Shown: positions 8,847-16,649 of the stretch, piece after piece
Layout of the letters: each line of letters opens with the position of its first letter
Position numbering within the stretch: position 1 is the first letter of the stretch
Assembly: GCA_020024155.1 (NCBI GenBank)
Contig: JAHHUE010000023.1
Coordinates: 1 to 22,885, forward strand
DNA from: Oscillospiraceae bacterium
Lineage (GTDB): Bacteria; Bacillota; Clostridia; Oscillospirales; Ruminococcaceae
DNA: 22,885 nt
Direction of reading: 5' to 3'
Translations under genes and position numbers: made by a program
The notes under the pieces: generated by a model
The model's database searches: none
The model's input: only the letters and a program-made list of their open reading frames with translations
What the model was told of the DNA's origin: nothing

Positions 8847-9359
8847 ATGTCAAAAAAATTAAAAAATGCTATTGCAAAAAAAATAATAAAAGTAACAGAT
8901 AATAATATTGATGATGAAGAACTTATCCACGCTTTACTGGAAGATGAAATTTATGTAAATCCGGAAATTGATGATATAACTTTTGGCGACAAAGCTGCCG
9001 ATATGCTGGCAAAATTTGCAGGCTCGTGGACATTTATAATTTGTTTTTCTCTTTTTCTTATAGGGTGGATAGTCCTTAATATTTATTTTATCTACAATCC
9101 TTTTGACCCATATCCATTTATTTTGTTAAATCTTATTTTGTCTTGTCTTGCATCTATACAAGCTCCACTTATTATGATGAGCCAAAACCGACAAGAAGAA
9201 AAAGACCGTAGGCGCAGTGAAAGCGATTATAAAACAAATCTTAAAGCAGAAATTATAATAGAAGATATGCACTATAAACTTGATAAAATTCTGCAACAAA
9301 ATGAAATAATTATGAGCAACTTTGATAAAAACAAAACAATTATTGAAAAAAATAAGTAA
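8847..9359 (+). CDS. DUF1003 family membrane protein
   Basis: 170 residues. The N-terminus is soluble and acidic. Two transmembrane helices follow (about residues 53-75 and 82-104), with a short hydrophilic loop between them. Straight after the second helix comes SQNRQEEKDR, the conserved signature of DUF1003. The C-terminal ~50 residues form a charged helix, probably coiled-coil and cytoplasmic. GAGGGG precedes the ATG. It is divergent from the sipL-like gene, and the pyrophosphatase gene follows 50 bases later with its own promoter inside this gene's 3' end. The family's biochemical role is not known to me. Confidence 0.85.
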   Translation: MSKKLKNAIAKKIIKVTDNNIDDEELIHALLEDEIYVNPEIDDITFGDKAADMLAKFAGSWTFIICFSLFLIGWIVLNIYFIYNPFDPYPFILLNLILSCLASIQAPLIMMSQNRQEEKDRRRSESDYKTNLKAEIIIEDMHYKLDKILQQNEIIMSNFDKNKTIIEKNK

Positions 9360-9371
9360 ATAGGTTATGAT
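9343..9371 (+). promoter_or_regulatory. Sigma-A-type promoter for the pyrophosphatase gene
   Basis: -35 TTGAAA at 9343-9348 (5/6), 17-base spacer, -10 TATGAT at 9366-9371 (5/6). The -35 overlaps the end of the DUF1003 gene. Expected transcription start is near 9378. A second perfect TATAAT at 9379-9384 has no matching -35. Confidence 0.6.
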
Positions 9372-9409
9372 AAATTAGTATAATAATGGATATAAAGGAG
9401 AAAAATAAT

Positions 9410-9943
9410 ATGGCAAATATTTGGCATGATATAAAACCAACCAGAATTAACGCTGATGATTTTATTGCTGTTATCGAAATTGAAAAAGGCTCCAAAAACA
9501 AATATGAACTTGATAAAGAAACAGGTCACATCATTTTGGATAGAATTCTTCACACATCAACACACTACCCTGCAAACTACGGATTTATTCCTCGCACATA
9601 CGCAGATGACGGTGACCCACTTGATGTTCTTGTTCTTTGTAGTGAAAACATCATTCCTTTGAGTCTTGTTAGAGTATACCCAATTGGTGTTATCACAATG
9701 TTAGATGGTGGTAAACTTGACGAAAAAATTATCGCTATTCCTTTTGATGACCCTAACTACAACACATACAAAGATATAAGCGAATTACCAAAACATATCA
9801 CTGATGAAATGGGTCACTTCTTCACAGTTTACAAAAGCCTTGAAAACAAAGAAACTATCGTAAACGAAGCTATGGACGCAGAAGCAGCAAAAGACATTAT
9901 CAATAAATGTCGTGAATCATATATCGAAAGATACTGCAAATAA
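9410..9943 (+). CDS. ppa: Inorganic pyrophosphatase, family I
   Basis: Hydrolyses pyrophosphate to phosphate in the cytoplasm, pulling biosynthetic reactions forward. 177 residues, the usual size of bacterial family I enzymes. The metal-binding signature DGDPLDVLV starts at Asp67, giving Asp67, Asp69 and Asp72. Asp99 and Asp104 in MLDGGKLDEK follow. All five match the Escherichia coli metal ligands (65, 67, 70, 97, 102) with a constant +2 offset. The start at 9410 is chosen because AAAGGAG lies at 9394-9400. An in-frame ATG eight codons earlier lies upstream of that site and is poorly placed. The codons are those of a well-expressed gene. A terminator follows. Confidence 0.95.
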   Translation: MANIWHDIKPTRINADDFIAVIEIEKGSKNKYELDKETGHIILDRILHTSTHYPANYGFIPRTYADDGDPLDVLVLCSENIIPLSLVRVYPIGVITMLDGGKLDEKIIAIPFDDPNYNTYKDISELPKHITDEMGHFFTVYKSLENKETIVNEAMDAEAAKDIINKCRESYIERYCK

Positions 9944-9955
9944 TTTATAAATAGT

Positions 9956-9984
9956 AAAGCAGCGTATAAACTACGCTGCTTTTT
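9956..9984 (+). terminator. Intrinsic terminator after the pyrophosphatase gene
   Basis: 11-bp stem (9956-9966 with 9972-9982) with GC-rich core AGCAGCGTA and a 5-base loop; the T run extends to 9984. Confidence 0.85.
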
Positions 9985-10023
9985 CAATAAAAATGGACAC
10001 TATCGTAATGATAGTGTCCATTT
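9985..10023 (-). terminator. Intrinsic terminator after aspS
   Basis: Perfect 14-bp stem (9991-10004 with 10010-10023) and a 5-base loop, 11 bases beyond the aspS stop. Read on the - strand it continues into TTATTG, a short imperfect U tract. It lies back to back with the terminator of the convergent pyrophosphatase gene. Confidence 0.8.
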
Positions 10024-10034
10024 CATATTTAAAA

Positions 10035-11816
10035 TTATTCTTCTACTGTTGAAGAAATATACAATTCATCAAGTTGTTTTTGTTCAATAAAGTCAGGGCA
10101 ACCAGACATAAGCTCACCTGAGTTCTGTACTTTTGGAAACGCAATAACATCACGAATACTGTCTTTACCTGCCATAAGCATACAAAGTCTATCAAGACCG
10201 TATGCCATACCACCATGTGGTGGTGCGCCATATCTATAAGCTTCAACAAGGAAACCAAAACTTTCTTGAATTCTTTCTTCTGTAAATCCAAGAGTTTTAA
10301 ACATTTTTTGTTGAAGCTCCGGATTTGTTATACGAATAGAACCACCACCAAGTTCAACACCGTTAAGAATCATATCATAAGCTTTTGCGTGACATCTTGC
10401 TGGGTCTGTTTCAAGATATTGAATATCTTCTTCTTTTGGCATTGTAAATGGGTGATGTTTTGCAACAAGACGATGTTCTTCTTCATCATACTCAAAGAGT
10501 GGGAAATCTGTAACCCAAAGGAAATTAAACTGTTTTGGGTCATAAAGATTAAATTTCTTTGCAATATCAAGACGCAAAGCACCAAGTGATGCATATACAA
10601 CATCCATATTATCACTTGCAACAACAAGGATAACGTCACCTTTTTCAGCTTGTGCCAAAGCCCTTACTGCACTAATTTCTTCTGCCGTAAGGAATTTTTC
10701 AAAGCTAGATGTTTCGTTGTCTGCTGTAAGTCTTGTATAAGCAAGACCTTTTGCACCATATGTTTTTACAACTTCTGTAAGTTTATCAATTTCTTTTCTT
10801 GTAAGCTTATCTGCAAGGCCTTTTGCGTTAATACATCTTACACTGCCACCACCTTCAATTGCAGATTTAAACACTACAAAATCAGTATTTTTAACTGCTT
10901 GTGTAATATCTACAAGTTCAAGGCCAAATCTTGTATCTGGTTTATCAACACCAAAACGGTCCATAGCTTCGCTGTATTTCATTCTTGGAAATGGTGTTTG
11001 AACATCAACACCAAGAATATTTTTAAATACTCTTTTTACAAGACCTTCGTTCATTGTCTGCACATCAATTTCATCAACATAAGCCATTTCAACGTCAATC
11101 TGTGTAAATTCAGGCTGACGGTCAGCACGCAAATCTTCGTCACGGAAACAACGAGCAATCTGTATATATCTATCGTAACCAGACAACATTAAAAGCTGTT
11201 TATAAAGCTGTGGAGACTGTGGCAAAGCAAAGAATTTACCTGGCTGAACACGAGATGGAACAACATAGTCTCTTGCACCTTCCGGAGTAGATTTCATGAG
11301 AACAGGTGTTTCAATTTCAATAAAATCATTTTCATCAAAATAGTTTCTTACTTCTCTAACGATTTTATGACGAACAACAAGACCTTCATTCATTTTGCTT
11401 CTTCTCAGGTCAAGGTATCTATATTTAAGTCTAAGCTCGTCCTTAACATTGATGTCATCTTTTATTTCAAATGGAGTTGTCTCTGATTTAGAAAGAATTC
11501 TAAGTTCAGAAACTTTTATTTCTATCATACCTGTTGGTATATTTGGATTTGATTTTTCACGAAGCACAACTTCACCTTGTGCCATAATAACAAATTCAGT
11601 TCTGAGTATTTTTGCTTTTTCTAATGTTGCATCATCGCAATCTGTGCCAAAATTAAGCTGAATAACCCCTTTTGTATCTCTAACATCACAGAACACAACT
11701 GCACCAAGGTCTCTTACCTTTGCAACATAACCCGCTACTGTAACTTGCTGTCCAACACTTGTTTGGTTCAAAGCTGTTGAATAGTGGGTTCTTCTTAAAT
11801 TACCCATTGATTCCAT
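10035..11816 (-). CDS. aspS: Aspartyl-tRNA synthetase, bacterial type
   Basis: Class II aminoacyl-tRNA synthetase charging tRNA-Asp. 593 residues, the full bacterial length. It has the N-terminal OB-fold anticodon-binding domain (about 1-110), motif 2 with FRDEDLRADRQPEFTQ at about 224-239, the bacterial insertion (GAD) domain in the middle, and motif 3 with GLDR at 540-543. The start at 11816 sits 6 bases after GAGAGGT. No T-box leader is visible upstream. It is monocistronic, with its own terminator. Whether it is strictly tRNA-Asp specific or also charges tRNA-Asn cannot be decided here. Confidence 0.96.
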   Translation of the reverse strand: MESMGNLRRTHYSTALNQTSVGQQVTVAGYVAKVRDLGAVVFCDVRDTKGVIQLNFGTDCDDATLEKAKILRTEFVIMAQGEVVLREKSNPNIPTGMIEIKVSELRILSKSETTPFEIKDDINVKDELRLKYRYLDLRRSKMNEGLVVRHKIVREVRNYFDENDFIEIETPVLMKSTPEGARDYVVPSRVQPGKFFALPQSPQLYKQLLMLSGYDRYIQIARCFRDEDLRADRQPEFTQIDVEMAYVDEIDVQTMNEGLVKRVFKNILGVDVQTPFPRMKYSEAMDRFGVDKPDTRFGLELVDITQAVKNTDFVVFKSAIEGGGSVRCINAKGLADKLTRKEIDKLTEVVKTYGAKGLAYTRLTADNETSSFEKFLTAEEISAVRALAQAEKGDVILVVASDNMDVVYASLGALRLDIAKKFNLYDPKQFNFLWVTDFPLFEYDEEEHRLVAKHHPFTMPKEEDIQYLETDPARCHAKAYDMILNGVELGGGSIRITNPELQQKMFKTLGFTEERIQESFGFLVEAYRYGAPPHGGMAYGLDRLCMLMAGKDSIRDVIAFPKVQNSGELMSGCPDFIEQKQLDELYISSTVEE

Positions 11817-11926
11817 AAAAAAACCTCTCTTATTAACTGTAAATTTGTTTTTATTGTAAAGTTTTGCTTTTGCAATACAACATCTTTATAAAAACATATT
11901 TTATATTATTTTACTATTATACTATT

Positions 11927-11968
11927 AAAAATAAGAGGTATCAAGCTTTTTAAGCCTAATACCTCTTA
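11927..11968 (-). terminator. Intrinsic terminator after spoVM
   Basis: 10-bp stem (11932-11941 with 11959-11968) around a 17-base loop. On the - strand it is followed by TTTTT (11931-11927). It lies 11 bases past the spoVM stop, separating that operon from aspS. Confidence 0.8.
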
Positions 11969-11979
11969 AAAGATAATAA

Positions 11980-12048
11980 TTATATTTTAAATATCATCTT
12001 TAACAGCCCTTTAAAAATTTTTGGGCTTCTAACAACAACAACTTTCAC
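11980..12048 (-). CDS. spoVM: SpoVM, amphipathic membrane anchor for SpoIVA
   Basis: A 22-codon gene with a GTG start and an AAGGAG ribosome binding site 8 bases upstream (12055-12061). SpoVM is a tiny amphipathic helix that marks the convex forespore membrane and tethers SpoIVA. The predicted peptide begins (M/V)KVVVVRSPK and ends MIFKI. Proline at position 9, lysine at 10 and glycine at 14 coincide with the same positions in the 26-residue Bacillus subtilis SpoVM, as does Lys2. It is four residues shorter at the C-terminus. Four consecutive GTT codons encode the Val run. It is the last gene of the uvrC-rsmD-coaD-coiled-coil group and is followed at once by a terminator. In Bacillus spoVM also sits in a housekeeping neighbourhood. 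The length is too short for statistical certainty, but motif, start, ribosome binding site and terminator agree. Confidence 0.88.
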   Translation of the reverse strand: MKVVVVRSPKIFKGLLKMIFKI

Positions 12049-12101
12049 AAACACCACTCCTTGATTTATTATATGTTATCTTAGAGTATGTGTGCATTAT
12101 T

Positions 12102-12557
12102 TTATTTTTTAAGATTATCTTTAACCATTTTTACTTCTGTAAAACTCTTTTGCAATTGTTCTTGGGTTTGCAAAAGAATAGTATCACAATATTTTGTAAC
12201 TGTACTTTTAAGCTGTTGTGCTTGTGTATGAGCAGACCGAGTTATTTCTTTAGCTTTTTCGTTTGCTTTTAAAACAATTTCTTCTCTATCAACAAGATGA
12301 CGAGCTCTTTCCTCAGCACGACGAACAATTTCTTCTGCTTCCTTATGAGCTTTTGCCATAATTTGTGCTTTATCTTGTGCAATTGCTTTTGCCTGCAAAA
12401 TTTCCTGAGGCAAATTTATTCTAATATCATCAATAATATCTCTTGCTTGGTCAACATCAACAACTTTTTTGCCACCCATAAGTGGAATTGGAACATTCAT
12501 TCCTTCTTCAAGAACTTCTTCCAAAGCATCAATCATACTTTCAACTGAAATAGCCAT
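12102..12557 (-). CDS. Coiled-coil protein of unknown function next to coaD
   Basis: 151 residues. After a start rich in small and acidic residues (MISVE-like, with PIPLMGGKKVVDVD near 23-36), residues about 45-150 are a nearly unbroken charged helix with heptad-like spacing (AKAHKEAEEIVRRAEERA), predicting a long coiled coil. It resembles clostridial proteins beside coaD that are often labelled 'ATPase', and also resembles ATP-synthase stalk (E/b-subunit) or DivIVA-type coiled coils. No nucleotide-binding motif is present, so the ATPase label is not supported by the sequence. AAAGGAGAT precedes the ATG. It lies 3 bases after coaD and 53 bases before spoVM, in the same transcription unit. A role in cell division or sporulation is only inference from context. 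Confidence 0.8.
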   Translation of the reverse strand: MAISVESMIDALEEVLEEGMNVPIPLMGGKKVVDVDQARDIIDDIRINLPQEILQAKAIAQDKAQIMAKAHKEAEEIVRRAEERARHLVDREEIVLKANEKAKEITRSAHTQAQQLKSTVTKYCDTILLQTQEQLQKSFTEVKMVKDNLKK

Positions 12558-12560
12558 AAT

Positions 12561-13046
12561 CTATATCTCCTTTACCATTTTTTCTATAAGTTCATCTTTT
12601 ATCTCTTTTGGAACAAACTGCCCTATATCTCCGCCAAAGTTTGCAACTTGTCTTACAATAGTAGATGAAAGATACATATGTTCCTGATTTGTAACCATAA
12701 ACAATGTTTCCAAATGAGGATTAAGTTTTTTATTTATAAGTGCCTGCTGAAATTCATATTCAAAATCTGTAACAGCTCTAAGTCCTTTAACCAATGTGCA
12801 AGCATTTTTTTGTGCTGCATAATCAGCAATAAGACCTGAATAACTTTCAACTTCCAAGTTATCTATATGTGCACAACTTTGTTTTATCATTTCAACTCTT
12901 TCTTCTGTTGAAAAAGTTGGAACTTTGGTTGGATTAACCATAACAACAGCATAAACTTTATCAAAAAGCTTGCTTGTTCTCTCTATTATATCAACATGAC
13001 CTTTTGTTATTGGGTCGAAACTGCCTGGACAGATAGCTACTCTCAT
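12561..13046 (-). CDS. coaD: Phosphopantetheine adenylyltransferase
   Basis: Transfers AMP from ATP to 4'-phosphopantetheine, the penultimate step of coenzyme A synthesis. 161 residues, the normal length. The nucleotidyltransferase motif GSFDPITKGH is at residues 8-17 (TKGH being the T/HxGH signature). The second ATP motif YLSSTIVRQ is near residue 124. The ribosome binding site AAAGGAG lies inside the 3' end of rsmD, whose stop is 1 base upstream, indicating translational coupling. rsmD-coaD is a conserved pair in Firmicutes. Confidence 0.96.
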   Translation of the reverse strand: MRVAICPGSFDPITKGHVDIIERTSKLFDKVYAVVMVNPTKVPTFSTEERVEMIKQSCAHIDNLEVESYSGLIADYAAQKNACTLVKGLRAVTDFEYEFQQALINKKLNPHLETLFMVTNQEHMYLSSTIVRQVANFGGDIGQFVPKEIKDELIEKMVKEI

Positions 13047-13047
13047 G

Positions 13048-13584
13048 CTATAACTCCTTTTGAAATTTTGTAACTAAAACTTTACCATACTTATATTGTT
13101 TTACAACTTTAAGACCAGAAATTTCCTGTGGCTTATATCCAAGTTCACTTTCAGCTATTATTATACCATTATCAGACAACACTTCGCAAACATTTGGTAA
13201 AATTTCATCCAAAATTCCCATGTTATAAGGTGGGTCAAGAAAAACTAAGTCAAATTTATCTTTACTTGTGCGTAAAAAGTCTTTTGAGTCCATATTTACA
13301 ACACGACATTTATCAAACAAGCCACAGCTTTTAAGATTTTTTGTTGTAACATCAATTGCTTTTGGTGCTTTATCAACAAATACACCAAAACTTGCTCCTC
13401 TGGATAAGCATTCTATCCCCATTTGTCCTGTGCCAGAAAATAAATCAAGCACATTTGCACCTGGAACAATAAATTGAATTGATGAAAACACACCCTCTTT
13501 AACTCTGTCTATTGTTGGTCTTGTGTCCATTCCCTCAACAGCTAAAAGTGGTTTATTTCTTGCTGTACCGCTTATAACTCTCAT
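13048..13584 (-). CDS. rsmD: 16S rRNA (guanine-966 N2)-methyltransferase
   Basis: SAM-dependent methylation of G966 of 16S rRNA. 178 residues, the usual size. It has the N-terminal MRVISG start and TRPTIDRVKE, SAM-binding motif I VLDLFSGTGQMG at 45-56, and the catalytic DPPY at 117-120. AAAGAGGAT precedes the ATG. It lies 21 bases after uvrC and 1 base before coaD. Confidence 0.95.
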   Translation of the reverse strand: MRVISGTARNKPLLAVEGMDTRPTIDRVKEGVFSSIQFIVPGANVLDLFSGTGQMGIECLSRGASFGVFVDKAPKAIDVTTKNLKSCGLFDKCRVVNMDSKDFLRTSKDKFDLVFLDPPYNMGILDEILPNVCEVLSDNGIIIAESELGYKPQEISGLKVVKQYKYGKVLVTKFQKEL

Positions 13585-13605
13585 ATAAAAATCCTCTTTA
13601 TTTTT

Positions 13606-15414
13606 TTAAAGGTTAAAATACCTATATATATTTTCAGCGTCTTTTTCGCTTATGCCTTCAGCTTCTTTAAGCTGTTCAGGTGTAAGCTGTTTTATTGCTG
13701 ATAATGTTTTAAATGTTCTCATAAGGCTTTCTGCCTTTTTCTCTCCTATGCCACTTATTTTTGTAAGTGTAACTGCATAAGATTTTGTCTTTTGTGTTTT
13801 TCTTTGATATTCAATAGAAAACCTATGCACCTCATCTTGAATTTCAGTTATAAATTTAAAAATACCTTTATGCATGGCAATAGCTATTTCGCCATCTTTT
13901 GAAACAAGTGCTCTTGTACGGTGCTTTGAATCCTTAACCATACCGAAAATCGGAACATCTTCAAAGCTTGTCCCTTTAACAACATGCAAAATTGCCGATA
14001 AATGACCTTTACCACCATCAAGTAGTATAACATCAGGTTTAACCCCAAACTGCCCTTTATCCCTCATGTCATAGCGATTTATTCTTCTTGTTATAACCTC
14101 CTGCATAGAAGCGTAGTCATCTGTACCGGCAACGGTATTTATTTTAAATTTTCTATACCCTGCCTTATATGGTTTACCATTATTAAAAACAACCATTCCG
14201 GCAACACTTGTACCATCGCCCCAGTTAGAGATATCGTAACTTTCAATATTAATCGGAGGCTTTTCAAGTCCAAGTAATGCGCTTAATTCATCAAGAAAAC
14301 GCTCTGTTTTGTCAAGTCTGCCACTTTCTCTTGCCAAACGCTCAACAGCATTTGTATATGCCATTTTTATTATTTTTGTATTATCGCCCTTTTGGGCTAT
14401 CTGTATATTAACTTTTGTTTTTGTCTGCTTTTGTATATATTCAAGAATAGCTGTATCTTGTGGCAATTCATCAAGATAAATATTTTTTGGTGGCATTTCT
14501 CTTGAATAAAATTGTAAAAGAAAACTCGTTCTCACTTCGTTATCATCTGTTTCGCCAAAAAAAACATGTTCTTTTTTATCAACAAGTCTGCCTCTTCTAT
14601 AACGCAAAACACTTACAACACTGTTGCTTCCACCGCAAGCAACTGCTATAAAATCATGATTATCAAGTGACTTATTAACAACATTTTGACCTTGTGCAAG
14701 CTTTTGTATTGCTATAATTTGGTCACGAAGAACTGCTGCCTTTTCAAAATCAAGATTTTCACTGCAAGCTTCCATATTTTCAGTCAGTGTTTTTATTATT
14801 TTATCGGTATCTTGGCTTATAAATTTAGTAGCATTATTTATAATTTCTGCATAATCTTGTTTTGATATTTTACCAGTGCATACACCCATACATTTTTTTA
14901 TATGATAATTAAGACAAGGTCTTTCTTTTCTAAAATCTCTTGGAAACTGTTTTGAGCAAGTTGGAAGTTTAAATATCTGTTGTGTGGTGCTTACCATTTC
15001 TCTTACTGCAAATCCGGACATATATGGCCCTAAAAATTTACCACTATCGTCAACTTGAAATTCTGCAGTAATTCTTGGATAATCTTCCTTTGAAATTTTG
15101 ATAAAATTATATCCTTTATCATCTTTAAGCAATATATTATACTTTGGAGAATGTTGCTTTATAAGTGAACATTCAAGCGTTAAAGCTTCAAATTCGCTAT
15201 TAGTTACAATTACATCAAATGAAAAAGCGTTTTCCACCATTTTTGTAACTTTTGCATCATGAACAGAGCCAGGATGAAAATACTGGCTTACACGATTTAT
15301 AAGACTTTTAGCCTTACCAATATAAATAATTTCGTCCTTTTTGTTGCGTATTATATATACGCCCGGAAGTTTTGGCAATGTTTTTGCCTTACGAAAAAGT
15401 TCTTGTTTTGTCAT
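13606..15414 (-). CDS. uvrC: Excinuclease ABC subunit C
   Basis: Nuclease of nucleotide excision repair, making both incisions after UvrB loading. 602 residues, full length. The GIY-YIG nuclease domain has GVY at 18-20, YIG at 31-33 and Arg41. The four-cysteine cluster C...RPCLNYHIKKCMGVC lies around 158-183. A UVR (UvrB-binding) segment is around 205-235. The C-terminal RNase H-like endonuclease contains ILLDGGKGHL. Tandem helix-hairpin-helix motifs are at the C-terminus (SGIGEKKAE, EGISEKDAE). AAGAGGAT precedes the ATG, only 14 bases after the HPr terminator. No SOS box is seen directly upstream. Confidence 0.96.
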   Translation of the reverse strand: MTKQELFRKAKTLPKLPGVYIIRNKKDEIIYIGKAKSLINRVSQYFHPGSVHDAKVTKMVENAFSFDVIVTNSEFEALTLECSLIKQHSPKYNILLKDDKGYNFIKISKEDYPRITAEFQVDDSGKFLGPYMSGFAVREMVSTTQQIFKLPTCSKQFPRDFRKERPCLNYHIKKCMGVCTGKISKQDYAEIINNATKFISQDTDKIIKTLTENMEACSENLDFEKAAVLRDQIIAIQKLAQGQNVVNKSLDNHDFIAVACGGSNSVVSVLRYRRGRLVDKKEHVFFGETDDNEVRTSFLLQFYSREMPPKNIYLDELPQDTAILEYIQKQTKTKVNIQIAQKGDNTKIIKMAYTNAVERLARESGRLDKTERFLDELSALLGLEKPPINIESYDISNWGDGTSVAGMVVFNNGKPYKAGYRKFKINTVAGTDDYASMQEVITRRINRYDMRDKGQFGVKPDVILLDGGKGHLSAILHVVKGTSFEDVPIFGMVKDSKHRTRALVSKDGEIAIAMHKGIFKFITEIQDEVHRFSIEYQRKTQKTKSYAVTLTKISGIGEKKAESLMRTFKTLSAIKQLTPEQLKEAEGISEKDAENIYRYFNL

Positions 15415-15428
15415 ATATCCTCTTAACT

Positions 15429-15460
15429 AAAAAACACCGCCTTAAAATAAAGGCGGTGTT
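15429..15460 (-). terminator. Intrinsic terminator between HPr and uvrC
   Basis: Perfect 11-bp GC-rich stem (15433-15443 with 15450-15460) and a 6-base loop. It continues on the - strand into TTTT. It lies 12 bases after the HPr stop and just before the uvrC ribosome binding site, so any read-through of HPr transcripts would express uvrC. Confidence 0.85.
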
Positions 15461-15472
15461 ATGGTTTGTTAA

Positions 15473-15736
15473 TTAGTCACTGAAACCAGAATTTACAAGT
15501 TTTACCAATGATTCAACAGCAACTTCTTCATCCTGTCCGTCTGCAATAACGCGGATTGTTGTGCCGCCTACAATTCCCAAAGACAAAACGCCCAAAAGGC
15601 TTTTTGCATTAACTCTTCTTTCTTCTTTTTCTACCCAAATTGATGATTTAAATTCGTTAGCTTTTTGAATAAAAAATGTTGCTGGTCGAGCATGCAATCC
15701 AACTTGATTTTCTACTGTTACATCTTTATAAAACAT
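15473..15736 (-). CDS. ptsH: Phosphocarrier protein HPr
   Basis: Phosphocarrier of the phosphotransferase system. 87 residues. His15 in VGLHARPA is the enzyme I phosphorylation site. Ser46 in NAKSLLG is the HprK site used for carbon catabolite regulation. Because His15 is present this is HPr, not Crh. The start at 15736 follows GAGGAGA. The frame is open 27 codons further upstream, but that stretch overlaps the promoter, so the longer form is excluded. It stands alone with its own promoter and terminator and is not next to ptsI. Confidence 0.93.
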   Translation of the reverse strand: MFYKDVTVENQVGLHARPATFFIQKANEFKSSIWVEKEERRVNAKSLLGVLSLGIVGGTTIRVIADGQDEEVAVESLVKLVNSGFSD

Positions 15737-15788
15737 GATATATATCTCCTCATATATAATTATAATAAATCCAAATTGATACGCTCTT

Positions 15789-15817
15789 ATGATATAACAA
15801 TTGATATAAATAGTCAA
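15789..15817 (-). promoter_or_regulatory. Sigma-A promoter for the HPr gene
   Basis: On the - strand: -35 TTGACT (15817-15812, 5/6), 17-base spacer, -10 TATCAT (15794-15789, 5/6). Expected transcription start is near 15782, about 46 bases before the HPr ATG. Confidence 0.75.
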
Positions 15818-15926
15818 CTAAATTTGTTTAAAATTTATGTTATTCACATAGTTTTAATTAGTTTTTCGCACAAAAATTGTGCATTTTAACTATTATTTTT
15901 CAACATAATTGTTATAAATAAATAAT

Positions 15927-16649
15927 TTATTTTTTTCTACTTTTTTCTTGCAAATAATTGTTTTCTATATACTTTTTATACATATCCGGTCGTTTATTTT
16001 TTGTACGTTCCAATGCATCATTAAAACGATATTCTTTGATGTTTTTTTCGTGTCCGCTTAACAGCACATCTGGCACTTTTCTGCCCATCCACTCGTATGG
16101 TCTTGTATATTGAGCGTGTTCCAAAAGTCCATTGTAATGGCTTTCTTCCATAAATCCTTCACTGCTTTTAAGAACACCTTCACACATACGGCTTACTGCA
16201 TCTGTTATAACCAATGCAGGCAATTCTCCACCTGTAAGAACAAAATCTCCTATGGAGATTTCCATATCGGCAATTTCTTCAATAACTCTTTCGTCCATAC
16301 CTTCATAATGTCCGCAAACAATAGTTATATTTTCTTTCTTACTAAGCTCAATAGCTAAATCTTGATTAAACACTTTTCCAGCTGCTGTTGTAAAAATTAC
16401 AAATGGTTTTGATGAGCTTGCATTTTCAATGGCTTTACAACAATCATAAATAGGTTGTGTTTGCATAACCATGCCATGTCCTCCACCATATGGAGTATCG
16501 TCAACATTCTTATGCTTATTCAATGTATAATCTCTTATATTATATACTTGAACATCAATTTTACCTGCTGCTTTTGCACGACCTATAATGCTTGTATTTA
16601 TAACTGTTTCGCACATTTGGGGAAACAAAGTAGCAATATTAATCCTCAC
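15927..16649 (-). CDS. trmD: tRNA (guanine-37 N1)-methyltransferase
   Basis: Methylates G37 beside the anticodon, preventing +1 frameshifting. 240 residues. Typical motifs are YGGGHGMVM near residue 54, VCGHYEGMDERV around 110-121, and the SAM trefoil-knot segment ISIGDFVLTGGELPA. The start is GTG at 16649 and overlaps the last 11 bases of rimM, with GAGGGAA as ribosome binding site inside rimM, so the two are translationally coupled. The usual downstream partner rplS is not here. No strong terminator is seen in the 190 bases before HPr. Confidence 0.95.
   Translation of the reverse strand: MRINIATLFPQMCETVINTSIIGRAKAAGKIDVQVYNIRDYTLNKHKNVDDTPYGGGHGMVMQTQPIYDCCKAIENASSSKPFVIFTTAAGKVFNQDLAIELSKKENITIVCGHYEGMDERVIEEIADMEISIGDFVLTGGELPALVITDAVSRMCEGVLKSSEGFMEESHYNGLLEHAQYTRPYEWMGRKVPDVLLSGHEKNIKEYRFNDALERTKNKRPDMYKKYIENNYLQEKSRKK

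Noticed and set aside
11817..11926. T-box riboswitch or leader ahead of aspS
   Set aside because: No T-box core sequence or specifier stem is visible, and the space before the preceding terminator is only about 110 A/T-rich bases.
12068..12075. CATATAAT on the - strand upstream of spoVM as a sigma-E or sigma-K -10
   Set aside because: Transcription would begin on or past the ribosome binding site at 12056-12062, and no -35 lies at the right distance.
15868..15882. Hairpin GCACAA/TTGTGC downstream of trmD as a terminator
   Set aside because: Only 6 bp with a 3-base loop and no U tract on the - strand; too weak to call.
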